In this document: positions 42,575 to 50,605 of the stretch, in pieces
Numbering within the stretch: the stretch's first letter is position 1
Layout: each line of letters begins with the position of its first letter
DNA from: Acidobacteriota bacterium
GTDB taxonomy: Bacteria > Acidobacteriota > Aminicenantia > Aminicenantales > Saccharicenantaceae
Assembly: GCA_033549365.1 (NCBI GenBank)
Contig: JAWSUF010000003.1
Location: 186,001 to 250,000 of the forward strand
Reading direction: 5' to 3'
DNA length: 64,000 nucleotides
Program-made: the position numbers and the translations under genes
The notes under the pieces: model-generated
The model's database searches: none
What the model saw: only the letters and a program-made list of their open reading frames with translations
What the model was told of the DNA's origin: nothing

Positions 42575-42603
42575 AATATAGCGGATGATCGGACATATTG
42601 CAA
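42575..42603 (-). promoter_or_regulatory. Predicted promoter of the lipoprotein/arginine decarboxylase unit
   Basis: On the minus strand TTGCAA (42598-42603), 17 bp, TATATT (42575-42580), in the only gap (66 bp) of the surrounding gene series. Confidence 0.5.
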
Positions 42604-42615
42604 TCGCTCCGGGCC

Positions 42616-43560
42616 TCAGCGGCTGACGATGTCCGAGACGAAAACGGCCTCGAGGCCGAGTTCGCCGAGTCCGCGGAAGCGCTCTTTCAGAACCTCAAGG
42701 GTCTGCGGGTAAGGATGGCAAATCCCCACGGCGATGCCGTGGGTTCGGGCTTGACGGAACAGTTCGTTCAAGCGATCCCGCACGGACAGGGGATCGCCTC
42801 CGTCATCGAGAAAAACACTGCGTGTCGCGGCCGGAATGCCCATCTCCCGGGCCGTGGCCGCCGCGATCGATCGGGGGCTGGTCATGCTGTCCAGAAAAAA
42901 AAGATTACGTTCTTTGAGGGGTTCCAGAACCAGGCGCATCAGAGCGTTGTCCGCCGTTCCGCGGGAACCCATGTGATTGTTGACGCCCCGGATGTGGGGC
43001 ACCCGGGTCAGATAATCTTCCATCATCCTCCGGATGGTCATCCGGCTCATGTCCGAGCGGATGATTCCCTCCGTGCCGTCGCCGGATTCCTGGTTGTTCA
43101 GGGGTTCCAGAGGAAGATGAAGGATGATCTCGATGCCGTTCTTTCGGGCGATTTCGGCGGTTTGCACCGCGTACCGGCTGTCCGGAAGAACGGCGACGGT
43201 CAAGCGTTCCTCGAGACCGATCAGGACATCGAGCGCGCTCAAATCGTGGCCCATGTCGTCGACGACCAGAGCCACCCGGCCGGGGCGCGGTGCCGGAGCC
43301 TTTTTCACCGCAACAACAGGGGATTCCGGTTTTTTTTCAGGTTTTTCCGCCGGAACATCTTGAGGCAGGGAAATGGGGCTTTCCCGCGGCGCCTCTTCGA
43401 CAACCGGTGCCCGGGAGAAAAAATAGGACGGCTCCCCCCGCCGGCCTTGCAGGACATCCAGGGCCGCCGCCGACAACGCGGCGGCGGCGATCAGCCAGAC
43501 GGCAATCCTGCGCGGCTTCGCCGGAACATCCGGCCGGCGGTCCGGGGACGGGTTTTTCAT
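42616..43560 (-). CDS. Divergent polysaccharide deacetylase (YibQ-like)
   Basis: Exported or membrane-anchored protein of 314 residues with an N-terminal helix (RRIAVWLIAAAALSAAALDV) and a Pro/Lys-rich linker. The domain matches the YibQ/COG2861 branch of the NodB fold: VALVVDDMGHDLSALDVLIG (VDD in place of FDDG), IEIILHLPLEP, RGVNNHMGSRGT (the NNHMGS signature) and LFFLDSMTSPRS. In E. coli yibQ neighbours envC, and here they are again close with an S41-like gene between, which supports a cell-wall role. Start ATG at 43560, with only weak ribosome-site signal; a possible ATT overlapping the upstream stop is less likely. Confidence 0.88.
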   Translation of the reverse strand: MKNPSPDRRPDVPAKPRRIAVWLIAAAALSAAALDVLQGRRGEPSYFFSRAPVVEEAPRESPISLPQDVPAEKPEKKPESPVVAVKKAPAPRPGRVALVVDDMGHDLSALDVLIGLEERLTVAVLPDSRYAVQTAEIARKNGIEIILHLPLEPLNNQESGDGTEGIIRSDMSRMTIRRMMEDYLTRVPHIRGVNNHMGSRGTADNALMRLVLEPLKERNLFFLDSMTSPRSIAAATAREMGIPAATRSVFLDDGGDPLSVRDRLNELFRQARTHGIAVGICHPYPQTLEVLKERFRGLGELGLEAVFVSDIVSR

Positions 43561-43565
43561 CGGGC

Positions 43566-44732
43566 TCAATGTTCGGAGAAAAAGGGCTTTGTCTTTTTCA
43601 GGTAATCGTCATCGCCCGGCTTTTCGGATTCGCAGACGGCATCGGGGGAAAGGCCTTTTTCCCAAAGCGTCCGGCCCGAAAAAGGAACGAAGATGCCGGC
43701 TGTGAGAAGAACGGCGCTTTCGTCGGGTAGGGGGAAGATCTCCGTCAGGGCGAACAGGCCGGGCGTGGGCGTGCCGATCAGTCTGGCGCCGCGCGATTCC
43801 TGGAGCACCGCGGCCAGTCCCTCGGCCGGCCCCATCGTTCCGGAGTTGACCCAGACGGCCAGGGGAATCCCGGGAAGATCGGATTTCTCCGGACTCCCGA
43901 GGATGTCTTTTTCGCCGCCTTTCTTTTCCATCCATCCGATGGTTTCGGATTGGTGGAAAAGATTGAGAAAGGCCAGGGTTTCCCGGAGATCTCCCTCGTG
44001 GCAGTTTCTCAAGTCGAGGATGAGATATCCGCTCAGGGCTTTCAAGTCATCCAGGATGTCCGTTCGAACTTGTTCCGTCAGCGGGGGAAAGAGATGGCGA
44101 ATCCGGAGGATGGCGGACGAGCCGGGCAGAGGTTCGAAATCGAAAGGATCTGCGAAGAGTTCGGCCCGCTTTACGGTTTTTTCCAGGGTCGCCGTTCCCC
44201 GGAGAATGCGGAACTTGACGGGCGAAGCGTCTGCACCCTTGAGATGCAGGCGGATTTCCGTCAGGCTCATGGACAGGGTCGGTCTGTCGTCGACGGCGCT
44301 CAAGAGATCGCCGGGGAGAATCCCGGCTTTTTCCGCCGGAGAACCCGGAATGACGCCGGCGACCTGGGGAAAGTTGCCGTATTTTTTATTGAGGACGAGG
44401 CCGGGATCCATGCGGTGGCGGCTTCGTTCCAGGAGTTTGGACGTCAATTCCCTGTCCAGATAGCTGGATAGACTGTCGAGAGAGTTGACAAGACCCTTGA
44501 AAGCGCCGTCGGCCGTTCGGCCGGGATCCCGTTCTTCAATGTAATCGTGGCGGATGAGATACATCACGTTCCGCAGGATGCTCAGACCCCGGGCTGCGGT
44601 CATCCGGGACGAGACCCCATCCAGCACATTGCGCTGGAATGCGAAAAAGAGAAGAACGGCGATGAGAGCCGTCAGAACGACAATGCGGATGCGTGCGGTT
44701 TTCATTTCAGGACGCCTGAGCCATTCTATCAT
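43566..44732 (-). CDS. S41-peptidase-like (CtpA/Tsp) protein, probably inactive
   Basis: Protein of 388 residues anchored by an N-terminal membrane helix (IRIVVLTALIAVLLFFAF). An N-terminal helical part is followed by a PDZ domain (VAGVIPGSPAEKAGILPGDL) and the S41 core (LSGYLILDLRNCHEGDLRET, WVNSGTMGPAEGLAAVLQES, IGTPTPGLF). In active enzymes the core has GSASASE with the nucleophile Ser and TFGKG with the general-base Lys. Here these are GTMGPAE and TPGLF, so both catalytic residues appear lost. It lies between envC and the yibQ-like gene, and its ATG at 44732 overlaps the envC stop (ATGA). A scaffold role in septal amidase control is a reasonable guess. Confidence 0.85.
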   Translation of the reverse strand: MIEWLRRPEMKTARIRIVVLTALIAVLLFFAFQRNVLDGVSSRMTAARGLSILRNVMYLIRHDYIEERDPGRTADGAFKGLVNSLDSLSSYLDRELTSKLLERSRHRMDPGLVLNKKYGNFPQVAGVIPGSPAEKAGILPGDLLSAVDDRPTLSMSLTEIRLHLKGADASPVKFRILRGTATLEKTVKRAELFADPFDFEPLPGSSAILRIRHLFPPLTEQVRTDILDDLKALSGYLILDLRNCHEGDLRETLAFLNLFHQSETIGWMEKKGGEKDILGSPEKSDLPGIPLAVWVNSGTMGPAEGLAAVLQESRGARLIGTPTPGLFALTEIFPLPDESAVLLTAGIFVPFSGRTLWEKGLSPDAVCESEKPGDDDYLKKTKPFFSEH

Positions 44733-45889
44733 CTTCGATTTAACCATTGCAAGGGATCCAGGGCTTTGGCCCGGTGCCGGATTTCGAGATAGAGACATTC
44801 TCCCTTGAGCGAACCCGAATCCCCGACGACGGCGATGGGCTGACCCTCGCGGACGATGTCACCCTTGGCGGCCAGGAATTCGGAACAATGCCCATAAAGC
44901 GAGAAATAGGCCATGCCGTGATCGATGATGAGCAGCTTGCCGTATCCTTCGAAGGCGTCGGCGTAGACGATTTTTCCGGCATGCAGAGCCAGCACGACGG
45001 CCTTTTCCGAGGCGGGGGCGATTTCGATGCCGTTGTTCATGGTCGTCGTCCTGAAACGCGGATGCTTTTCCGGTCCGAAACGCGTGATGACCTTGCCCTC
45101 GACCGGCCAGGACAGGCGGCCCTTCCGCTCGAAGAACGGAACAAAAGGCGAGGGAAGGGTCCATTCCTGATCGGCAATCTTTTTCATCATGATCTGAAGC
45201 TGGCGGGCGTTTTCCTCAAGCTCCTGCAGAACCTGAAGGTGTGTGGCCCTGTCGCGCTGGATCCGACGGATGAGATCCTGCGTTTTCCGTTCTTCGGCCT
45301 CGAGCTCCCGTTTCTTTGCGGCGGCGAGATCCCGGAGTTTCGAAAGGTCCCGCCGCTTCTCTTCGAGACGGGCTTCCGTTTCCCGGATCTCGGTCAGGGT
45401 CTTCTGGAATCCGGAAACCAGCTCATCCTGGTAGCGGGCGAGAATGCCCAACCGCTTGTTTTCCACGATCAGGGATTCCAGGTCTTCCGAACGGAGGGCG
45501 AACTGCAGAAAATCGATGCGGCCGAATTTGTAGAGGGTGACCAGGGTTCTCTGAACGGCCCGCCGCTGTTCTTCCAACCGGGTCCGCATTTGATCGGCGG
45601 AGTCCTTTAACACGGCCAGTTCCCGGTTTGTCTGTTTCAACTGGAGGTCGACCTCGGCCATTTCGTTGCGAATCAGCCGCTGTCCCAGACGGAGCTTTTG
45701 AAGCGAAGACAGGAGCGAGGCTTCCCGCTTTTCCTCCTCGCGGAGCCGGGTCTTCAGGTCGTCGATCTGCTTCCGAACCCGGGCCAGCCGGTTTTCGAAG
45801 TCCTCGATATCGGCCTCCTGCCGGCCCGATCCCGAAGAGACGGCGAAGACCAGCAAAATGCAAAGAACGAGACGGACGGGCCGCATCAT
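44729..45889 (-). CDS. EnvC-like murein hydrolase activator (coiled coil, degenerate LytM)
   Basis: Periplasmic protein of 386 residues: signal peptide (VRLVLCILLVFAVSSGSG), then a long coiled coil (about residues 28-250), then a LytM domain. In the LytM part HxGID is NNGIEI, and the HLHFE motif is CLYLEIR, while HGMAYFSLYGHCSEF and GDIVREGQPIAVVGDSGS remain. Loss of metal ligands is the hallmark of EnvC-type proteins, which switch on amidases at the division septum rather than cutting peptidoglycan. First codon overlaps the flippase-like gene stop (ATGA); the S41-like gene overlaps its own stop in the same way. No amidase gene is in the window. Confidence 0.9.
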   Translation of the reverse strand: MMRPVRLVLCILLVFAVSSGSGRQEADIEDFENRLARVRKQIDDLKTRLREEEKREASLLSSLQKLRLGQRLIRNEMAEVDLQLKQTNRELAVLKDSADQMRTRLEEQRRAVQRTLVTLYKFGRIDFLQFALRSEDLESLIVENKRLGILARYQDELVSGFQKTLTEIRETEARLEEKRRDLSKLRDLAAAKKRELEAEERKTQDLIRRIQRDRATHLQVLQELEENARQLQIMMKKIADQEWTLPSPFVPFFERKGRLSWPVEGKVITRFGPEKHPRFRTTTMNNGIEIAPASEKAVVLALHAGKIVYADAFEGYGKLLIIDHGMAYFSLYGHCSEFLAAKGDIVREGQPIAVVGDSGSLKGECLYLEIRHRAKALDPLQWLNRR

Positions 45890-46857
45890 TTTCGCACCGC
45901 GAACAACACTCCGCCGGCCAGGCCGAGCAGCAATCGGAACCCGACATCCACAATGGAAAAGGAAAAAGCCGTGTGGGGGGAGATTCCGTAGAATGCGAAG
46001 ATCTGGATGTAAGACCCCTCCCGCAGGCCGAGCCCGTTGATGGTGACGGGGATGATCTGGATCAGGAGAACGATGGGGATGAAAATGAAGTAGTCCAGAA
46101 AGGCGATGTCGAGCCGGAAAGCCAGGCCGATGAGATAGAAGAAAACCACAACGTTGATCTGAAGAACAAAGGCCCAGATCAAGGCTCGGAGAAACGGCCG
46201 GGGCTGGGTTTTGTAATGGAGGACGGATCGCCGGAATTCGCCGATTCCGATCCGGATTTTCGAAGGCAGGAGACGGCCCGGGAATCCCTCTCTCAACCGT
46301 TCGGCCAGGGGAAGGAAAAACACGGTGACGGCGGCCAGGCCGAAAAAGCCCAGAACAAGGGAAACCCAGATCACAGGGAGTTCGGCGGCCATGTCGAGGC
46401 GCAGAAGAGAAGCCAGAAAGGCGAAGCCGAACAGAACGGCGATTCCCGTCAAACGCTCGACGATGACGACGGCCGAAGATCGGGCCAGCGACCGGGAATA
46501 CTTGGACCCGTCCCAGATGCGGACCGCGTCTCCCCCGAAACTCGACGGCAGAAACTGGCTGAAAAACGTTCCGACGAGGTAGGACTTGACCAGAACGCCG
46601 AGCGGGATGTCATCGCCCTGGGCTCGGGCCAGGATCTGCCAGCGGTAGGCGCTCACGAGGAGCCCCACGGCGTGCAGCGACAGGGCGATGCCGAGCAGCC
46701 CGATGTCGACTCCGGCCAAAACACCCAGGATATCCCGCGGGGAAGCCTTGACGGCCAGGAGAAATCCGATCAGTGTCAGACTGAAGAGAAGCTTGAGGAA
46801 AAAAACGATCCGCTTTTTTCCCGCGGCCGCCGGGTTGAACTCTTCACGGATCGGCAT
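45886..46857 (-). CDS. Flippase-like integral membrane protein (LPG synthase TM-domain family)
   Basis: Membrane protein of 323 residues from the AglD/MprF-transmembrane (UPF0104) family, whose members are proposed lipid flippases. Typical features: LLFSLTLIGFLLAVKASPRDI at helix 1, the YRWQILARAQ motif, SYLVGTFFSQFLPSSFGGDAVRIW (the FxxxxPxxxGGDxxR signature), ERLTGIAVLFGFAF, and the NGLGLREGSYIQIFAFYGIS segment near the end. About eight hydrophobic helices. The catalytic synthase domain of MprF is absent. It starts 2 bp after the DUF2207 gene and overlaps envC by 4 bp, in a series of envelope genes. Confidence 0.9.
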   Translation of the reverse strand: MPIREEFNPAAAGKKRIVFFLKLLFSLTLIGFLLAVKASPRDILGVLAGVDIGLLGIALSLHAVGLLVSAYRWQILARAQGDDIPLGVLVKSYLVGTFFSQFLPSSFGGDAVRIWDGSKYSRSLARSSAVVIVERLTGIAVLFGFAFLASLLRLDMAAELPVIWVSLVLGFFGLAAVTVFFLPLAERLREGFPGRLLPSKIRIGIGEFRRSVLHYKTQPRPFLRALIWAFVLQINVVVFFYLIGLAFRLDIAFLDYFIFIPIVLLIQIIPVTINGLGLREGSYIQIFAFYGISPHTAFSFSIVDVGFRLLLGLAGGVLFAVRK

Positions 46858-46859
46858 GG

Positions 46860-48725
46860 TTATCCCGCTCGGCCTCCTCCTCCTCCTCCTCCTCCCCCGC
46901 CGCCTCCGCTGAATCCTCCGCCCCCGCCGGAGGAATAGTGAGCGGCGGATGTCGATGCCTGCTGGATGGTCGAGGCCGTCTGCTGGATCGACCGGATCAG
47001 GCCGTCAAGCCGTCCGGGGCTCAGCAGAGCCGCCCGGTCGGCGCCGTGATACCAGCGGACGGGGGCGGCCCGCTCGTCCCCGAGAATCCGCGGCAACATT
47101 TTGAGAATATTTTTGGCGTTTCCGAAGACGATGCCGAAGACGAGATAGTGGTCCCACAGCTTGTAGGCTTCGGGAGGCAGTTCCTTGAAATCGGAGAAGT
47201 GGTCCAGAAATCGGGCCAGCGATTTCCACAGTCCGTATTCCCGGGCCCAATGCCGTTCACGCCGCTTGAGCGTGGGCACAAGGGTCACGGAGAAGACGAT
47301 CAGGATCGGATTGGCGATCAGGATGCCGGCGGCCAGGGTGATCCAGAGAAACCGGTTTTTCATTTTCAGGCTGAGCGGCTCGACGAAGCCGAGTTTTTTC
47401 GCTTCCCCATCGATGGATCCGACCCAGGCATTGAACCATGTTTGAAAGGCCCGGGGATTTTTTTTCAAGGCCGCCTGGAAATCCCGGAGCGCGACGGCGT
47501 CTCCGGGAACGCCGGCCTTTTTTGCCGTGGATATGAAAACCCGGTCCAGGAGGCTGATTTCGTAAGGAAGAAGAGACGCATCCTTGCGGTAATCTTTCCT
47601 GAGGACGAGGGTTGTTTCGACACGGTCTTTCATTCCGAAGAGGCCTCGTTTCTCGACCCGGCGGTCGTCGAGTTCGAGATATCCCCTGCGGGCCAGGTCG
47701 AAAAGCGTGGCCGTGAAAGAGCGCGGCGTCGCCTTGCCCCCTTCCCGCATCAGGACTTCGACGAGTGCGGGCCGCAGGTCGGACGGCGGCTCTCGAAAAT
47801 ATTCCGGAATGTCGTCGAAGCGATAATCCCGGCCCGTTTTCGACCACACCGAATGGAAGACAATCAGCCAGATTGCGGGCAAAAGGACAAGCGAAGCCAG
47901 CCAGGTCAGACCGAGGAAAATCATGAGGCGTGCGACGCGTTCCCGGGCGGCCTTTTCCCGTTCGGCCCGGGCGATGGTGTCCCGGACGAATTGCGCTTCC
48001 TCCTTCCGGATCGAATTGCGGTCATGGCGGTCGGAGGGGATTCCGGCGACGATTCCCGAAGGCCAGACAAAGCGGATCTCCACGAACTGAAAGGGCGGAA
48101 CCCTCTGGGCGGTGAAACGGGCCGTCCGTTCGTCCACGATTTCAGACCGGCCGGACAACGGACCGTGGCCGTAGACGAGGAGTTCATCGCGCCCGGCCGC
48201 GGCTTCGGGCAGCGTGACGACGATTTCGACCCGGTCGGTCCGCTTGTCCCAGTCGTCTCCCACCGCCTGCCAGTAGAGTTCCGAGACGTCGGGATAGCTG
48301 AAAATCCCGTTTCTCACACGATAGCGGAAGCGAAACGTCCGGCGCTCGTTCCGGGCCCGGTAGAAATATTTGGCTTCGAAGCGGCCGCCGCCGGCGGAAC
48401 GCTCGATGCGGAGCGGCGCTCCCTGTTCGTCCAGGACGGTAAAATCTTCGACGGCGATGTTGAAGACGGTTTTCCGGCGCTCCACCTTGAGGGGGATCCA
48501 GTACGTCGCCCAGCTGAAATCCCCGCGGAAATCGAAGGTCCGGTGCTCCTCGACGGTGAACGAGCCGTCGGCTTCGACGGCAATGGCCATGCGGACTTCG
48601 GGGAAATGATAGTCCTTCGATTGTCCTTCGAGCCGGCCTGCTCCGGTCCACAGGACCCCCAGAAGACAGAATCCGAGAAGCCCGAGGACGCGGCGGCGGG
48701 ACGAGGGTTTTTTCATGAGCAACAT
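46860..48725 (-). CDS. DUF2207 membrane protein with poly-glycine tail
   Basis: Protein of 621 residues. Signal peptide: RRRVLGLLGFCLLGVLWTG. The extracytoplasmic domain starts YHFPEVRMAIAVEADGSFTVEEHRTFDF, the DUF2207 opening, and includes RYRVRNGIFSYPDVSELYWQAVGDDWDK. A membrane helix near residue 270 (LMIFLGLTWLASLVLLPAIW) is followed by a cytoplasmic region, then a pair of helices near 460-485. The C-terminus is SSGGGGGFSGG followed by a run of glycines and RAG, which is common at the end of this family. The function is unknown. Start ATG at 48725 is close to AGGAG; a second ATG at 48716 is possible. Confidence 0.87.
   Translation of the reverse strand: MLLMKKPSSRRRVLGLLGFCLLGVLWTGAGRLEGQSKDYHFPEVRMAIAVEADGSFTVEEHRTFDFRGDFSWATYWIPLKVERRKTVFNIAVEDFTVLDEQGAPLRIERSAGGGRFEAKYFYRARNERRTFRFRYRVRNGIFSYPDVSELYWQAVGDDWDKRTDRVEIVVTLPEAAAGRDELLVYGHGPLSGRSEIVDERTARFTAQRVPPFQFVEIRFVWPSGIVAGIPSDRHDRNSIRKEEAQFVRDTIARAEREKAARERVARLMIFLGLTWLASLVLLPAIWLIVFHSVWSKTGRDYRFDDIPEYFREPPSDLRPALVEVLMREGGKATPRSFTATLFDLARRGYLELDDRRVEKRGLFGMKDRVETTLVLRKDYRKDASLLPYEISLLDRVFISTAKKAGVPGDAVALRDFQAALKKNPRAFQTWFNAWVGSIDGEAKKLGFVEPLSLKMKNRFLWITLAAGILIANPILIVFSVTLVPTLKRRERHWAREYGLWKSLARFLDHFSDFKELPPEAYKLWDHYLVFGIVFGNAKNILKMLPRILGDERAAPVRWYHGADRAALLSPGRLDGLIRSIQQTASTIQQASTSAAHYSSGGGGGFSGGGGGGGGGGGGRAG
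46872..46937 (-). repeat. Simple GGN-repeat encoding the glycine tail of the DUF2207 protein
   Basis: A run of GGA and GGC codons (seen on the plus strand as CCTCCT repeats) that codes for the glycine tail. Slippage would change the tail by whole codons. Confidence 0.75.
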
Positions 48726-48731
48726 GTTCTC

Positions 48732-49289
48732 CTATGGCCGGCGCATCATGCCGAGTCCGATCATAAAGTAATGGACGGCGGAAACTCCTGTCAGGGCCAG
48801 GGTCAATGCGTAAAGCCAGGACAACTCCGGGACGGCGTGTCCTGTGGCGTTGAAAAGGAGGACAGCCAGAATCGTCGATACCTGGCCGACCGTGCTGGTC
48901 TTGCCGACCAGCGAAGGTGGAAACTGTTTGACTCCCCTGAGAAGAAGGATGACCAGGGAACCAGCCACGAGAAGGACATCGCGTCCGATAACCGCGAGCG
49001 TCAACCAGAGAGGGAGCAGGTTGGGTCCTATTCCGCCGGGCAGGCTGAGGGTGATGAACGCGGCCGTCAGAAGAATCTTGTCCGCGGCCGGATCGAGCCA
49101 CACACCCGTCCTGCTCCGGAGATCAAGGCTCCGCGCGGCCCACCCGTCCAGAACGTCGGTGATCCCGGCCGTAAAAAAAATGATCAGGGCCGTTCGGGGG
49201 CGTCCGGCCAGAACTTCCAGAACGAAAAACGGGACGAGGATGATCCTCAGGAAACTGATCAGGTTGGGCAGGAACCGCAGCGTTTTCAG
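48732..49289 (-). CDS. CDP-alcohol phosphatidyltransferase, likely CTG start
   Basis: Membrane enzyme of 185 residues that makes a phospholipid such as phosphatidylglycerol phosphate. The CDP-alcohol motif is complete: D-G-x2-A-R-x8-G-x3-D-x3-D as LDGWAARSLDLRSRTGVWLD followed by PAADK. The protein should open KTLRFLPNLISFLRIILVPF, the family N-terminus, but the frame has no ATG, GTG or TTG there. The only candidate is CTG at 49289, overlapping the previous stop (CTGA), with GAGG eight bases upstream. The first standard start, GTG at 49103, would cut off helix 1 and half of the motif. PgsA and PssA relatives share this motif, so the head group is open. Confidence 0.85.
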   Translation of the reverse strand: MKTLRFLPNLISFLRIILVPFFVLEVLAGRPRTALIIFFTAGITDVLDGWAARSLDLRSRTGVWLDPAADKILLTAAFITLSLPGGIGPNLLPLWLTLAVIGRDVLLVAGSLVILLLRGVKQFPPSLVGKTSTVGQVSTILAVLLFNATGHAVPELSWLYALTLALTGVSAVHYFMIGLGMMRRP

Positions 49290-50605
49290 CGGATCAACCT
49301 CTTGATGATATCCAGGGATCGGACGGCATCCGGTCCCGAAACCGGACGATCCGGCAGAAATTGCCTGTCGGGGGAAAGATCCATGATCTGGTAAGCGATG
49401 ACTTCCGTGATGGGCTGATGGAATAAATGCTCCGGCCCGACGTCGGAAATTTGGATCCTGTCGGGGGGGATGAGCTTGACCAGGCGATGGCCCCGGGTTT
49501 CCAGATGCCGGATAAGCCGCATGAGCGTGTCGGCCATTTCGGCCCGGCTGACCGTTTTTCTCGGCTGGAAGGTGTGGTTGTCGTAAATGTCCTGAAAGCG
49601 CAGGGCCGTCGTCTGCATGATGAATCGGGAAGCCCAGGAGGTGGCGATATCGACAATGATGGGAGGCTTGAGATCGGACCGAATCTGGTCCGAGAAACGG
49701 ACGGAGATCAGGGCCGCGACGTCCTCCCGGGCCACGGCCTCTTTGGCGGGGATGGCGTCATACATGCTGGGAAGCTCGAAAATGCCCAGGCGGGTTTTCA
49801 ATGTCTCGATCCTGGCCGCCGTCTCCTTGTCGCCGGGATCCAGGGTCCGGATCTTTTCGTAGGTCTCCAGGCTTCGGCCGAGATGTTCGGCCTGAAACAG
49901 GGCTTCGGCATAGATTTTCAGAAGGCCCGTATGACCCGGCTCAAGAGACAGGACGGACTCGAGATGGAGAATCGCGCTTTGCGGATTGTTGTCTTTCAAG
50001 TACAGGCGGGCGAGTTCCATCTGGGCCTCGGTCGACTCCGGATGGTAGAATAGAAGACGCAGCAGGGATTTTCTGGCGGCCTCGGTTTTTCCGGCCGCGG
50101 CGAATGTCTCGGACTCGCGGAAGAGATTGTCCGTGATCCGCCGGCGAAGCGACTCAAAACGCGGCACGACCCAGGGATGGTCCGGACTGACTTTCAAAAT
50201 TTCCCGGTATTGGGAGAAAACCTCTTCGTCCCGGCCCTGAATTTCGTAGATTTGGGCCAGCCCGATGCGGGCGGGGATCATGTCGGGGTCCGATCGGGCG
50301 GCGGCCTCGAAAAAATCCGCGGCGGCGGCGAGGTCCTGATGGAGGAAATAGACATACCCGATGCCGACCCCATAGATCGGACTCGAAGGATCGAGGCGTC
50401 TCAGGCTGCGTTCGGCCCGGACGCCCTGACCGTTGCGAAGATCCCTCCAGGCGTCTTCAACGATGATGCGCTCATCGAGGCTCATGCGGGACGTGATTTG
50501 CGAAGGAATGCTTTCGATATGGAACGACGGCGGCTGGACGGGCACGGAAGCGCAGGACCAGAACAGGCCCGCCGTCATCATCACACAGGCTGTTTTTTTC
50601 ACCAC
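49286..50605 (-). CDS. TPR-repeat lipoprotein with SLH-like C-terminus
   Basis: Exported protein of 439 residues. MVKKTACVMMTAGLFWSC is a lipoprotein signal with the Cys at 18. Then come about five TPR helix pairs, for example AAADFFEAAARSDPDMIPAR, AQMELARLYLKDNNPQSAIL and LETYEKIRTLDPGDKETAAR. The C-terminal 150 residues look like S-layer homology repeats (VDIATSWASRFIMQTTALRF, then TVSRAEMADTLMRLIRHLE), which could bind wall polymer. GTG start; it overlaps the end of hflX by 7 bp and the CDP-alcohol gene overlaps its stop. Function unknown; complex assembly in the envelope is likely. Confidence 0.82.
   Translation of the reverse strand: MVKKTACVMMTAGLFWSCASVPVQPPSFHIESIPSQITSRMSLDERIIVEDAWRDLRNGQGVRAERSLRRLDPSSPIYGVGIGYVYFLHQDLAAAADFFEAAARSDPDMIPARIGLAQIYEIQGRDEEVFSQYREILKVSPDHPWVVPRFESLRRRITDNLFRESETFAAAGKTEAARKSLLRLLFYHPESTEAQMELARLYLKDNNPQSAILHLESVLSLEPGHTGLLKIYAEALFQAEHLGRSLETYEKIRTLDPGDKETAARIETLKTRLGIFELPSMYDAIPAKEAVAREDVAALISVRFSDQIRSDLKPPIIVDIATSWASRFIMQTTALRFQDIYDNHTFQPRKTVSRAEMADTLMRLIRHLETRGHRLVKLIPPDRIQISDVGPEHLFHQPITEVIAYQIMDLSPDRQFLPDRPVSGPDAVRSLDIIKRLIR

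Noticed and set aside
46872-46937. CCT repeats as a possible phase-variable tract
   Set aside because: Units are three bases, so slippage keeps the frame; glycine tails are usual in DUF2207 proteins.
46938-49394. 818-codon plus-strand frame opposite the DUF2207 gene
   Set aside because: Shadow of two real minus-strand genes; no start signal, no recognisable motif.
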